Assembly: GCF_014203425.1 (NCBI RefSeq) | Contig: NZ_JACHJC010000001.1 | Coordinates: 4,180,001-4,244,000 of the forward strand | From: Micromonospora echinospora | GTDB taxonomy: Bacteria > Actinomycetota > Actinomycetes > Mycobacteriales > Micromonosporaceae | Reading direction: 5' to 3' | Length of the DNA stretch: 64,000 nt | Shown here: one piece after another, positions 7,012 to 14,966 of the stretch | How the letters are laid out: every line of letters starts with the position of its first letter | Numbering within the stretch: the stretch's first letter is position 1 | Notes under the pieces: model-generated | Seen by the model: only the letters and a program-made list of their open reading frames with translations | The model's database searches: none | Told to the model about the DNA's origin: nothing | Position numbers and translations under genes: made by a program

Positions 7012-8553
7012 TCAGGAGCCGTGGCGTACCTCGGTGTCCCAGATCTGCGACCACGGACGGCGCAGTCCTCGGGCGACGAAGATCGGCTCGCCGTTCTCGT
7101 CGTTGTCGACGTCGACCCGCTGGTCGACCCGGCCCGCCTCGGTGACCTCGGTGAACCAGGCACGCAACCGGTCCGGGCGGGACCAGCCGACGACGATCAC
7201 CACGTCCGCGCCGTCGGGCGGCCGGCCGAACGTGGCCATGCTGTTGTGCCCGGAGTACGCGCGCGGCAGTCCCCGTCGCGGCCCGTACCGGGCCAGCGCG
7301 CCGGCCTCGCCGTAGTTGCCGGTCAGCACCACCGCCCGGTCGCGCTCGGCCGCGGGCAGGGCGCGGTGCACGGCGGCCACCGAGTCGGCGAACTCCGGCC
7401 AGCCGATGGTCTCGCCCGCGTCGTAGTTGGCCGCCACCACGAACCCGGGCAGCCGGTCGGCGGGCAGCGTGGGCAGCAGCAGCACCGCGCTGCTCGCGGC
7501 CATCAGCACGGCGGCGGTGACCAGCAGCGCCTGCCGGACCCGGGGCGCGCCCCGCCGCGCCCACGCTACGGTCGGCACCACCCCGGCGGCGGTGAGCACC
7601 AGCAGCAGCGGCGCGTCGTAGTAGCCCTTGCCGCCGGCCACCAGCACGATCGCGACCACCACCAGCCAGGCCCAGGCCAGCGACCGGTACGCCGCCCAGG
7701 ACGGGCGGCGCAGCAGCGCGACCAGCCCGGCGACCCACACCGGGACCGCGAACGGGCTGATGATCAGGAACTGGAGCACCACCGCGTCGATCCGGCCGCT
7801 GTAGGAGCTGTCGCCGTCGGCGATCGACGCGGCGACGTCGAGCTGCGGGAAGCCGTGCGCGGCCTGCCACGCGGCGTACGGCACGGCGAGCAGCACGGCG
7901 ACGCCCGCGCCCGCGAGCACCCACCTGTCGCGCAGCAGCCGGCGCGGACCGGCGATCAGCACCCCGGCGACCAGCCCCACGCCGAGCAGGGCGGGCAGCG
8001 GCTTGTTGAGCAGGCCGACGCCGAGCGCCAGCCCGGCGCCGAGCGCCCACCGGGTGTCGCCGGTGCGCAGCATCCGCACCACGCACAGCGCCGCGGCCAG
8101 CCACACCAGCAGGTCGACGCTCGTGGTGCTGAGCAGGTGGCCACCGGCCAGCACGATGCCCGAGGCGGCGGCGAGCACCGCCGCGGCCGTCTGGGTGACA
8201 CGGTCGGCGCCGAACTGCCGGGCGATCGCGGCGACCAGCATCACCGCCGCGCCGCCGATGAACGCCGACGGGGTACGTAGCACCACCAGGTTGCCCGGCG
8301 CGATCGTGTCGGCCAGCCGCGCCAGCGCCGGCACGAGGGGTCCCTGGTCGACGTAGCCCCAGTCGAGGTGCCGGCCGCACAGCAGGAAGTACAGCTCGTC
8401 GCGGTGGTAGCCGTAGCGGCCGGCGAGCGACAGCAGCACAACGGTCAGGACCGCGCCCACCACCAGGGGCGCGCGGGTACGCGGACCGGCGGGCGGCGGG
8501 CCACCGGGCGCGGCGGCCTGGCTCCGATCGAGGTCGGCGACTGATTCGGCCAC
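7012..8553 (-). CDS. Membrane glycosyltransferase, ArnT/PMT (GT39-like) family
   Basis: A 513-residue protein with a cytoplasmic N-terminus of about 28 residues, about ten TM helices and a periplasm-facing C-terminal domain. The first external loop carries GYHRDELYFLLCGRHLDWGYVDQGPLVP, the acidic motif by which ArnT/PMT-type GT-C enzymes bind polyprenyl-phosphate sugars. These enzymes move a sugar from a lipid carrier to an envelope acceptor. The acceptor is unknown. It is the first gene of a probable two-gene unit with the TIGR04222 protein. Confidence 0.82.
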   Translation of the reverse strand: MAESVADLDRSQAAAPGGPPPAGPRTRAPLVVGAVLTVVLLSLAGRYGYHRDELYFLLCGRHLDWGYVDQGPLVPALARLADTIAPGNLVVLRTPSAFIGGAAVMLVAAIARQFGADRVTQTAAAVLAAASGIVLAGGHLLSTTSVDLLVWLAAALCVVRMLRTGDTRWALGAGLALGVGLLNKPLPALLGVGLVAGVLIAGPRRLLRDRWVLAGAGVAVLLAVPYAAWQAAHGFPQLDVAASIADGDSSYSGRIDAVVLQFLIISPFAVPVWVAGLVALLRRPSWAAYRSLAWAWLVVVAIVLVAGGKGYYDAPLLLVLTAAGVVPTVAWARRGAPRVRQALLVTAAVLMAASSAVLLLPTLPADRLPGFVVAANYDAGETIGWPEFADSVAAVHRALPAAERDRAVVLTGNYGEAGALARYGPRRGLPRAYSGHNSMATFGRPPDGADVVIVVGWSRPDRLRAWFTEVTEAGRVDQRVDVDNDENGEPIFVARGLRRPWSQIWDTEVRHGS

Positions 8554-8660
8554 CTGCCCATGATGGACCGGACCGGCGGGCCGCCGATGCCCCGCGACCC
8601 TCGGCCGGGTGGACGGAAACCGGTGGCCGGACGGCCGGGCGGCGGCTAGCGTGCCCGGCG

Positions 8661-9149
8661 ATGAGGATCCGTGACTGCACCGACGCCGACTGGGACCAGG
8701 TCTGGCCGATCTTCGCCGGCGTCGTCACCGCCGCGGACACGTTCGCGTACGACCCCGCGTGGCCGCCGGACGTGGCACGCGAGGTGTGGGTGGAGCGCCC
8801 GCCGGGGCGTACCTCGGTCGCGGTGGACCACGACGGCACGGTGCGCGGCACCGCGAAGATGGGCCCGAACCGGCCCGGGCCGGGCTCGCACGTGGCGACC
8901 GCGAGCTTCATGGTGGCGGCGGACGCGCGCGGCCGGGGCGTGGGCCGTGCGCTGTGCGAGGAGGCGCTGGACTGGGCCCGGCGACAGGGCTTCGCCGCGA
9001 TGCAGTTCAACGCCGTGGTGGAGACCAACACGGCGGCGGTGGAGCTGTACCGGCGGCTGGGTTTCACGGTGATCGGCACGGTGCCGGAGTCGTTCGCCCA
9101 CCCGACGCTGGGGCTGGTGGGGCTGCACGTCATGCACCGTCGGCTGTGA
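8661..9149 (+). CDS. GNAT family N-acetyltransferase
   Basis: A 162-residue acetyltransferase with the GNAT fold: MRIRDCTDADWDQVWPIF start, acetyl-CoA loop ADARGRGVGRALCEEAL at about residue 95 (R/QxxGxG/A motif) and the C-terminal NTAAVELYRRLGFTVIGTVPE. The pattern is closest to PhnO/phosphinothricin-type amine acetyltransferases (L-amino acid N-acyltransferase MnaT-like). The acceptor is not predictable. Immediately after its stop the same frame continues for 50 codons with coding-like composition (9150-9302). Confidence 0.87.
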   Translation: MRIRDCTDADWDQVWPIFAGVVTAADTFAYDPAWPPDVAREVWVERPPGRTSVAVDHDGTVRGTAKMGPNRPGPGSHVATASFMVAADARGRGVGRALCEEALDWARRQGFAAMQFNAVVETNTAAVELYRRLGFTVIGTVPESFAHPTLGLVGLHVMHRRL

Positions 9150-9302
9150 GACGGCAGCGCCTTCCTGTCGGGGGTCGAGGCGCTGGTGCACAAGGCGTAC
9201 GGCGACTCGTTCGAGGGCACCAACCTGTACTGGAGTTTTCAGACCGCGCCGGGGCGCACGGCCGGCACCGCCGAGGCCGCCGAGGTCGACTTCGCGGCCT
9301 GA
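9150..9302 (+). pseudogene. Unidentified coding remnant after GNAT stop
   Basis: After the GNAT stop the reading frame continues for 50 sense codons to a TGA at 9300-9302, encoding residues such as SAFLSGVEALVHKAYGDSF and TNLYWSFQT. Codons are almost all G/C-ending and it reads like genuine protein, yet it has no start codon with a ribosome site. It may be the C-terminal remnant of a lost gene, or a read-through extension. The family was not recognised. Confidence 0.3.
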
Positions 9303-9438
9303 CCCGCGGCGTGTGCCGGTCGCGTCGGTCGGGTGTCGCCAACCGCCGGGCCACCGCCGCCCGTCGCGGCGGCCCGGGGCAGCGGCGGGCCGGAAAACGC
9401 CTCGCCGGATCCGGCGGATTGCTGACAGGCTGCCCGCC

Positions 9439-9966
9439 ATGACCGCTCATGCCCTCGCCGGGGCGCTCGCCGACGAGCGTCGCCGGACCGTGTTCGCCGC
9501 GATCGTGCTCGGCGCCCGGGACGTGCCGACCGTGGTGGCCCGTACCGGGCTGCCGGCCCGCGACGCCGCCGTGGCCGTACGCCGCCTCACCGACGCCGGT
9601 TTGCTGGCCGACGACGGGGATGGGTTGCGGGTCGACGCCGAGCGGCTGCGCGAGTTCGCCCGGGCCGGGGCGGCCTCCCCGGCGGCCCCGGCGGCGAATC
9701 CGCGCGAGACGATCCTGCGCACGTTCCTGCGTGACGGCGCGCTGACCCGGCTGCCCGCGCAGCGCGGACGCCGCCGCGTGCTGCTGGAGCACATCACCGA
9801 GCGCACGTTCGAACCCGGGCGGCGCTACCCGGAACGGGAGGTGGACGACGCGCTGCGCCGGTGGTGCGAGGGCGGCGAGGCCGACCACGTGACGCTGCGC
9901 CGCTACCTGATCGACGACATGCTGCTGACCCGCGAGCACGGCGTCTACTGGCGGACGGGCCCGTGA
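9439..9966 (+). CDS. Winged-helix DUF2087 regulator-like protein
   Basis: A 175-residue protein with an N-terminal ArsR-like winged helix (ALADERRRTVFAAIVLG, then VARTGLPARDAAVAVRRLTDAGLL) and a C-terminal DUF2087 domain from about residue 95 (RTFLRDGALTRLPAQRGRRR, FEPGRRYPEREVDDALR, LRRYLIDDMLLTREHGVYWR). DUF2087 is an RNA-polymerase/nucleic-acid-associated domain of uncertain role, often coupled with an HTH. The start is ATG 9439. Its stop overlaps the GTG of the next GNAT gene by 4 bp, indicating translational coupling. Confidence 0.82.
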   Translation: MTAHALAGALADERRRTVFAAIVLGARDVPTVVARTGLPARDAAVAVRRLTDAGLLADDGDGLRVDAERLREFARAGAASPAAPAANPRETILRTFLRDGALTRLPAQRGRRRVLLEHITERTFEPGRRYPEREVDDALRRWCEGGEADHVTLRRYLIDDMLLTREHGVYWRTGP

Positions 9967-10472
9967 CCGGCTGGAGCACGGGCGTGGCCCGGCCGGACGA
10001 TCCCGACGCGGTGCTGCTGCTGCGCGAGTACATGGCGGAGATGGTGCGCCGCTGGTACGGCCGCCCGGAGCGGCCCGGTGAGGTGGACGCCGCGCTGGCC
10101 GAGGACCTGAGCGACGACCTGGCCCCGCCGGCCGGGCTGCTGGTGCTGGCCCGCCGCGACGGCCGGCTCGCCGGGTGCGCCGGGCTGAGGTGGCAACCGG
10201 GCTGGGCCGAGCTGACGCGGGTGTACGTGCGCCCGGAGCACCGGGGCGCCGGGGGCGGGGCGGCGCTCATAACGGCGATCGAGGCGTACGCGGCCGAGGG
10301 CGGGGCGCGGCGGATCCGGCTGGACACCCGTTCCGACCTGGTGGAGGCGCGTGCCCTGTACGCCCGGCACGGCTACCGGGAAATCCCCGCGTTCAACAGC
10401 GGCCCGTACGCGCAGCACTGGTTCGAGAAGTCACTGCCGGCCCGAGTTGACGACGCGGCGGCGACGCGTTAA
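9963..10472 (+). CDS. GNAT family N-acetyltransferase
   Basis: A 169-residue GNAT with the CoA-binding signature VYVRPEHRGAGGGAALITAIEAYA at about residues 88-111 and the C-terminal LDTRSDLVEARALYARHGYREIPAFN motif. The starting GTG at 9963 overlaps the preceding DUF2087 stop as GTGA, so the two are almost certainly one operon. This pairing of DUF2087 and a GNAT suggests the regulator-like protein and the acetyltransferase share a pathway, but the acceptor is unknown. Confidence 0.86.
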   Translation: MTGWSTGVARPDDPDAVLLLREYMAEMVRRWYGRPERPGEVDAALAEDLSDDLAPPAGLLVLARRDGRLAGCAGLRWQPGWAELTRVYVRPEHRGAGGGAALITAIEAYAAEGGARRIRLDTRSDLVEARALYARHGYREIPAFNSGPYAQHWFEKSLPARVDDAAATR

Positions 10473-10485
10473 AACAGAATCAGAA

Positions 10486-10506
10486 GTTGAGTCACCCGGG
10501 CTCAAC
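10486..10506. promoter_or_regulatory. HAIR-like operator upstream of hsp20
   Basis: GTTGAGT-N7-GCTCAAC (10486-10492 and 10500-10506) has the exact 7-7-7 geometry of the HspR-associated inverted repeat (CTTGAGT-N7-ACTCAAG) with two changed bases per arm, compensated so that the arms still pair. An extra TTGAG follows at 10507. It lies 40 nt before the hsp20 start. Confidence 0.65.
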
Positions 10507-10545
10507 TTGAGACCTTGGGCCAGGAGAACCGAGGAGGCAAGAGCC

Positions 10546-10980
10546 ATGTTGATGCGTACCGACCCGTTCCGCGAGATCGACCGGATCGCCGAGCAGTTCT
10601 TCGGCACCGCAGCCCGGCCCGCCGTGATGCACCTGGACGCCTACCGCGACGGCGACTACTTCTACGCCGCGTTCGACCTGCCCGGCGTCGACCCGGACAG
10701 CATCGACTGCACCGTCGAGCGCAACGTGCTGACCGTCCGCGCCGAGCGCCGCCGCCCCACCGGCGAGAACATCGAACTTGTCGCCGCCGAGCGGCCGATG
10801 GGCACGTTCACCCGGCAGCTCTTCCTGGGCGACACGCTCGACACCGACCGGCTGGAGGCCGGCTACGACAACGGCGTGCTGACGCTGCGCATCCCGGTCG
10901 CCGAGCGCGCCAAGCCGCGCCGGATCACCGTGGCCACGCCCGCCGAGGGCAACGGCCACCGCCAGCTCACCACCGCCTGA
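10546..10980 (+). CDS. Hsp20/alpha-crystallin small heat-shock protein
   Basis: A 144-residue chaperone with a short N-terminal arm (MLMRTDPFREIDRIAEQFFG), an alpha-crystallin domain at about residues 28-125 (AFDLPGVDPDSIDCTVERNVLTV, and YDNGVLTLRIPV as the beta8/9 GVL motif) and a C-terminal tail. It holds unfolding proteins during heat or envelope stress. GAGGAGG lies just upstream of ATG 10546. The HAIR-like palindrome upstream suggests repression by HspR (as for acr2 in mycobacteria), whereas Streptomyces hsp18 uses RheA; no hspR or rheA is in the window. Confidence 0.92.
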   Translation: MLMRTDPFREIDRIAEQFFGTAARPAVMHLDAYRDGDYFYAAFDLPGVDPDSIDCTVERNVLTVRAERRRPTGENIELVAAERPMGTFTRQLFLGDTLDTDRLEAGYDNGVLTLRIPVAERAKPRRITVATPAEGNGHRQLTTA

Positions 10981-10984
10981 CCGG

Positions 10985-11998
10985 TCACGCCGACGCGGGG
11001 GAGGCCGGAGCGCCGGCCGACCCCGCGTCGCCGTAGAGCCGGGTCAGGGCGTGCGCGGTGGCGGTGAACCGGTCTCGCAGCTCCGCCGGGGCGAGCACCT
11101 CCACCTCGGCGCCGAGCTTCAGCAGCTCCGCGTGGGCGTGCCGGACCGACTCGATCGGCACCGTGGTCTCCAGCCACCCGTCCGGGCCGGGCTCACCGGC
11201 CGCGGCCCGGGCGGCCCGGCTCATCTCCGGCGGGAAGACGTACGGCATGAACTCCAGCGCGGCCACGGTGAGCCGGATGCGCGCCTGGTCGCGGTAGACG
11301 TCGCGCTCGTACCGGGCGGTCCACTCCCGCCAGTAGGCGGCCAGGTCGAACCCGTCGTCCCGCTCGTACCGCTCGCCGGTGACCTCCGCGTCGAGCACCG
11401 CGCCGACCCGGAAGGTGCGCACCTGCTCCCCGCACCGGCCCACGAGATACCAGCGGCCCGCCTTGAGCACCACGCCCAGCGGCTCGACCAGCCGGGTCAC
11501 CTCGCGCGGCGCGCGCCAGCGCCGGTACCGCAGCCGCACCAGCCGGTCCTCCCACACCGCGCCGGCCAGCGTGGCCAGGTGCGGGGTGGCTTCGGGGTGC
11601 CGGAACCAGCCGGGCGCGTCCAGGTGGAACCGCTGCCGGATCCGGCCGCTGCGGTCGGCCAACTCGTCGGGCAGCGCGGCGCGCACCTTCAGCTCGGCGG
11701 CGGCCACCACCGACGCCAGCCCCAGCTCGGCGGCGGGTCCGGGCAGGCCGGCGAGGAACAGCGCCTCGGCTTCCGGGCCGGTCATCCCGGTCAGCCGCGT
11801 CCGGTAGCCCTCCAGCAGCCGGTAGCCGCCGGCCGGCCCCCGGTCGGCGTACACCGGGACACCCGCGGCGCCGAGCGACTCGACGTCGCGGTAGACGGTC
11901 CGCACCGACACCTCCAGGGCGTCGGCGAGCTCGTGGGCGGTCATCCGCCCCCGGGTCTGCAGGAGCAACAGCAGGGAGACCAGCCGGCTGGCACGCAC
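10985..11998 (-). CDS. YafY/WYL-domain transcriptional regulator
   Basis: A 337-residue regulator: N-terminal HTH_11 winged helix (SRLVSLLLLLQTRGRMTAHELADALEVSVRTVYRDVESL), a middle WYL domain at about residues 145-225 (LVRLRYRRWRAPREVTRLVEPLGVVLKAGRWYLVGR) and a C-terminal WCX-like domain ending before residue 335. WYL proteins sense nucleic acid or small ligands and often regulate DNA-damage or defence genes, but free-standing YafY-type members such as this are common and mostly uncharacterised. It converges on hsp20 with a 4-bp gap and diverges from the recombinase at 12081. Confidence 0.88.
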   Translation of the reverse strand: MRASRLVSLLLLLQTRGRMTAHELADALEVSVRTVYRDVESLGAAGVPVYADRGPAGGYRLLEGYRTRLTGMTGPEAEALFLAGLPGPAAELGLASVVAAAELKVRAALPDELADRSGRIRQRFHLDAPGWFRHPEATPHLATLAGAVWEDRLVRLRYRRWRAPREVTRLVEPLGVVLKAGRWYLVGRCGEQVRTFRVGAVLDAEVTGERYERDDGFDLAAYWREWTARYERDVYRDQARIRLTVAALEFMPYVFPPEMSRAARAAAGEPGPDGWLETTVPIESVRHAHAELLKLGAEVEVLAPAELRDRFTATAHALTRLYGDAGSAGAPASPASA

Positions 11999-12080
11999 CC
12001 GGTGACGGTAACCCGCTGCGGAAAATCGGGCCGGGCGCGCCTCGTCGCCAAACCCCCCGCCTACTGAGAGCCTTTCTCAC

Positions 12081-13070
12081 ATGCTTCGCCCCGAGGTGCT
12101 GCCCCGCGCCCGTACCGCCGCCCTGCCCGCCGGCCCGACCGACGTCACCGAGGCGTGGCTGCGCAACCGGCGCCTGTCCGAGCACACCCGTGACGCGTAC
12201 CGGCGGGACGTCACCGGCTGGCTGAGCTGGTGCGCCGAGCGTGGGCTGGACCCGCTGCGGGCCACCTTCCTCGACGTCAACGCCTACGGCCGGGAGCTGG
12301 AGTCCACGCCGCGCGGCCGCGACGGCCGCCCGCTCACCCCGGCCACCGTGGCGCGACGGCTGTCCGCGCTGTCGAGCTGGTACGACTTCCTGGCCAAGCT
12401 GGGCGCGGTGACCGCCAACCCGGTGTCGGCGGCCGACCGGCCCCGCGTCGACCGGGACCACTCCGCCACCGTCGGCCTCACGCCGGAGGAGGTCGACGCG
12501 CTGATCGCCGCCGCCGAGGCCGACACCGGCCCGACCGCCGCCCGCAACCGGGCCGCCGTCGCGCTCCTGGCCGACCTGGGGTTGCGGGTCGGGGAACTGG
12601 TCTCGCTGGACCTGTCCGACCTGGGCACGGAACGCGGTCACCGCAGCGTCCGTTTCGTCGGCAAGGGCGGCAAGGTACGCCGGCGTGCGCTCACCCCGGG
12701 CACCGCGTACGCCCTCGACGCCTACCTGGCGGTCCGGGCCGAGGCGCAGGGCGTGACGGTGCCGGAGCTGACCGGGCCGCTGCTCGTCACCGCGACCGGT
12801 GGCCGGATGGACCGGCACGCCGTGTTCCGCCTGGTGCGCCGCCTCGCGCAGCGCGCCGGGATCGCCGCCTGGGCGAAGCTGTCGCCGCACTCGCTGCGGC
12901 ACGCGTTCGCCACCACGGCCCGCTCGGAGGGGGTGCCGCTGGAGGACGTGCAGGACGCGATGGGGCACGCCGATCCGCGTACCACCCGCCGCTACGACAG
13001 GGACCGGCACAACCTGGACCGCGATCCGGCGTACGCGATCTGGGCGGCGCGGGCCCGCCGCCGCGGGTAA
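12081..13070 (+). CDS. Tyrosine recombinase (Xer/integrase-like), orphan
   Basis: A 329-residue protein with an N-terminal SAM-like core-binding domain (about residues 17-100) and a catalytic domain carrying the complete tyrosine recombinase set: R in ADLGLRVGELVSL, K in GKGGKVRRRAL, HxxR in SPHSLRHAFATTARSEG, H in MGHADPRTTRRYDRDR with the nucleophile Y. It resembles XerC/D-type enzymes more than phage integrases. No excisionase, att repeat or mobile cargo adjoins it, so a chromosomal or domesticated role is possible. It diverges from the WYL gene, 82 bp apart. Confidence 0.88.
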   Translation: MLRPEVLPRARTAALPAGPTDVTEAWLRNRRLSEHTRDAYRRDVTGWLSWCAERGLDPLRATFLDVNAYGRELESTPRGRDGRPLTPATVARRLSALSSWYDFLAKLGAVTANPVSAADRPRVDRDHSATVGLTPEEVDALIAAAEADTGPTAARNRAAVALLADLGLRVGELVSLDLSDLGTERGHRSVRFVGKGGKVRRRALTPGTAYALDAYLAVRAEAQGVTVPELTGPLLVTATGGRMDRHAVFRLVRRLAQRAGIAAWAKLSPHSLRHAFATTARSEGVPLEDVQDAMGHADPRTTRRYDRDRHNLDRDPAYAIWAARARRRG

Positions 13071-13100
13071 CCGGTCGTACCCGTGTCTTAGGGTGCCCGC

Positions 13101-13946
13101 GTGCGACACGGACTGGAGATCGCCTGCGGTGGCGGCACGCTGACGGTGGCCGAGCTCGTGGCGCTCGGTGAGCTGGCGGAGCGGTCCGGCTGGGACGGGG
13201 TGTTCCTGGAGGACTACCTCGTCCATCACGCCGGGGACGAGCCGCACACCTGGGATCCGTGGCTGGTGCTGGCGGCGGTGGCCGGGCGCACCGAGCGGGT
13301 GCGGCTGGGCACCACCGTGACCGCGCTGCCCCGGCGTCGCCCGGCCAAACTGGCGCGAGAGGTGCTCACCCTCGACCACCTCTCGCAGGGCCGTGCCCGG
13401 GTCGCGGTCGGGGTCGGCGATCCCGCCGACCGGGGCCTTGCCGCGTTCGGCGAGCCGACCGACCTCAAGACCCGCGCCGCGATGCTCGACGAGGGCCTCG
13501 ACCTGTTGGTCGGGTTGCTCGGCGGCGAACCGGTAACGCATCACGGCGTCCACTACCGGGCCGAGGGCGTGGCGCTGCGGCCCGCGCCGGTGCAGTCGCC
13601 CCGGGTGCCGGTCTGGGTGGGTGGCAGCACCCAGGCGAAGGCGGTGCTGCGGCGCGCCGCCCGGGCGGACGGGATCGTGCCCTACAAGCTGACCGACACC
13701 GACGGCTGGTCGGACTTCACGCCCGACGAGGTGGCCGACCTGGTCGCCGCGTTGCCGGACCGCCGTGCGGACGGGCAGCCGTTCGACGTCGCCGTCGGCG
13801 GGCGGCGCAGGCGTCCCGACGAGCGTGTCGAGCGGACCTACCTGACGCAGTTGGCGGCGGCGGGCGCCACCTGGTGGCTGGAGTACGTTCCGGCCGGTGA
13901 TCCGGCCGCGATGCGGGCCGCGGTGGCCCGCGGCCCGCTGCGCTGA
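13101..13946 (+). CDS. LLM-class flavin-dependent oxidoreductase
   Basis: A 281-residue luciferase-like monooxygenase with a TIM-barrel pattern: WDGVFLEDYLVHH, the loop RVRLGTTVTALPRRRPAKLAREVLTLDHLSQGRARVAVGVG, and VPVWVGGSTQAKAVLRRAARADGIVP. Actinobacterial homologues commonly bind coenzyme F420 and some FMN; which cofactor is used cannot be settled here. The substrate is unknown. GTG 13101 is the first good start, 30 bp after the recombinase stop. It converges on the VOC gene with 7 bp between stops. Confidence 0.85.
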   Translation: MRHGLEIACGGGTLTVAELVALGELAERSGWDGVFLEDYLVHHAGDEPHTWDPWLVLAAVAGRTERVRLGTTVTALPRRRPAKLAREVLTLDHLSQGRARVAVGVGDPADRGLAAFGEPTDLKTRAAMLDEGLDLLVGLLGGEPVTHHGVHYRAEGVALRPAPVQSPRVPVWVGGSTQAKAVLRRAARADGIVPYKLTDTDGWSDFTPDEVADLVAALPDRRADGQPFDVAVGGRRRRPDERVERTYLTQLAAAGATWWLEYVPAGDPAAMRAAVARGPLR

Positions 13947-13953
13947 CAGCCGG

Positions 13954-14325
13954 TCAGCCCTGAGGGCGGGGGCAGAGGCAGAACGGCTGCCCGACCGGGT
14001 CCAGGAGCACGGTCCACCGCTCGCCGCCGGGCTGGAACTCCGGCCGGGTCGCCCCGGCCGCCAGCAGGTCCTTCTCGGCGGCGGCCACGTCGTCGACGAC
14101 GAGGTCGAGGTGGTAGCGCTTGGCGCCGGACTCGTCCGGCCAGGCCGGCGGCGCGTAGCCGGGCACCAGGCCGAAGCCGATCGACGTGCCGTCGGCGACG
14201 ATCATGGCGTACTCGGCCTCGCTGTGGGTGGTCTCCCATCCGAGCGCGTGGGCGTAGAAGGCGGCGTGCGTGGCCGGGTCGGAGCTGTCGAGGTTGACCA
14301 TGGCGAGGTCGGCGTGGGTTGTCAT
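13954..14325 (-). CDS. VOC (glyoxalase-fold) family protein
   Basis: A 123-residue two-module VOC protein: HADLAMVNLDSSDPATHAAFYAHALGWE at the N-terminus and GAKRYHLDLVVDDVAAAEKDLLAAGAT, then WTVLLDPVGQPFCLCPRPQG at the C-terminus. These are the standard beta-alpha-beta-beta-beta repeats that bind a metal or ligand. Possible roles are antibiotic sequestration or small-molecule dioxygenase/isomerase activity; nothing nearby decides this. Confidence 0.82.
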   Translation of the reverse strand: MTTHADLAMVNLDSSDPATHAAFYAHALGWETTHSEAEYAMIVADGTSIGFGLVPGYAPPAWPDESGAKRYHLDLVVDDVAAAEKDLLAAGATRPEFQPGGERWTVLLDPVGQPFCLCPRPQG

Positions 14326-14447
14326 GCCCGCAGTCTGCCGCCGGTAGCTGCCACCTCCTGTCAGGTACGCGCGGCCACCTCAGACGACGGGCGACAGGCG
14401 GCGCAACCGGCTGCGGCCCGACCGCCGGTTGCCTACCGTCGGGGGTG

Positions 14448-14906
14448 ATGGGCAGGCAGCGGGAGTGGCAGCACGCGACTCGGCGGCGCCGGCCGCTGCG
14501 CGCCGGTGTGCTGATCGCCGGGCTCGGCGTGGGCACCTGCCTGATCGGGGTGGCAGGTCTGGCGGCGTGGAACGCCCAGGTGGTGCTCCAGGCGGACGGG
14601 CCCGTGCGGGAGACGGCCGACGGTTTCTTCCGCGACGTCGCGGCCGGTGACACCGACGCGGCGTACGAGCGGCTGTGCGCCGAGGCGCGCGGCCGGTGGA
14701 GTCAGACCGGGTTCGGTAGCTGGGTGCGCACGCCGCCGCAGGTCAGCGGCTACGAGATCGTCGACGTGTCGGTGGCGACCCGGTCCGGCCGGCCGCGCGG
14801 CACGGTGGTGGTACGGATCAACCGAGACGGTGGCGGCAGCGAGGAGCGTGAGCTGCCGGTGGTACCGGAGGACGGCGGCTGGCGGGTCTGCGGGGATCCG
14901 TTCTGA
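14448..14906 (+). CDS. Membrane-anchored secreted hypothetical protein
   Basis: A 152-residue protein with an arginine-rich cytoplasmic start (RRRRPLR), one TM/signal-anchor helix at about residues 20-42 (AGVLIAGLGVGTCLIGVAGLAAW) and an external domain of the DUF4878/lumazine-binding-like (NTF2) type: VRETADGFFRDVAAGDTDAAYERLC, then FGSWV and a final WRVCGDPF. Two cysteines (in YERLCAEA and RVCGDPF) could pair. ATG 14448 is used; no strong ribosome site distinguishes it from a GTG alternative. The function is unknown. Confidence 0.65.
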   Translation: MGRQREWQHATRRRRPLRAGVLIAGLGVGTCLIGVAGLAAWNAQVVLQADGPVRETADGFFRDVAAGDTDAAYERLCAEARGRWSQTGFGSWVRTPPQVSGYEIVDVSVATRSGRPRGTVVVRINRDGGGSEERELPVVPEDGGWRVCGDPF

Positions 14907-14966
14907 CCGTCGGGGTCACCACAGGAGGGGTCACGCCGACGCCCTGGGGGGTCAGGCGCGTGCCCG

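Noticed and set aside
5614..8280. Very long plus-strand open frame opposite two minus-strand membrane genes
   Set aside because: It reads as low-complexity R/G/H/Q-rich sequence with no family features and lies antisense to well-supported genes; it is a composition shadow of high-GC coding DNA.
11193..13553. Long minus-strand open frame across the recombinase and LLM genes
   Set aside because: It overlaps three conserved genes in other frames and has no domain-like residues.
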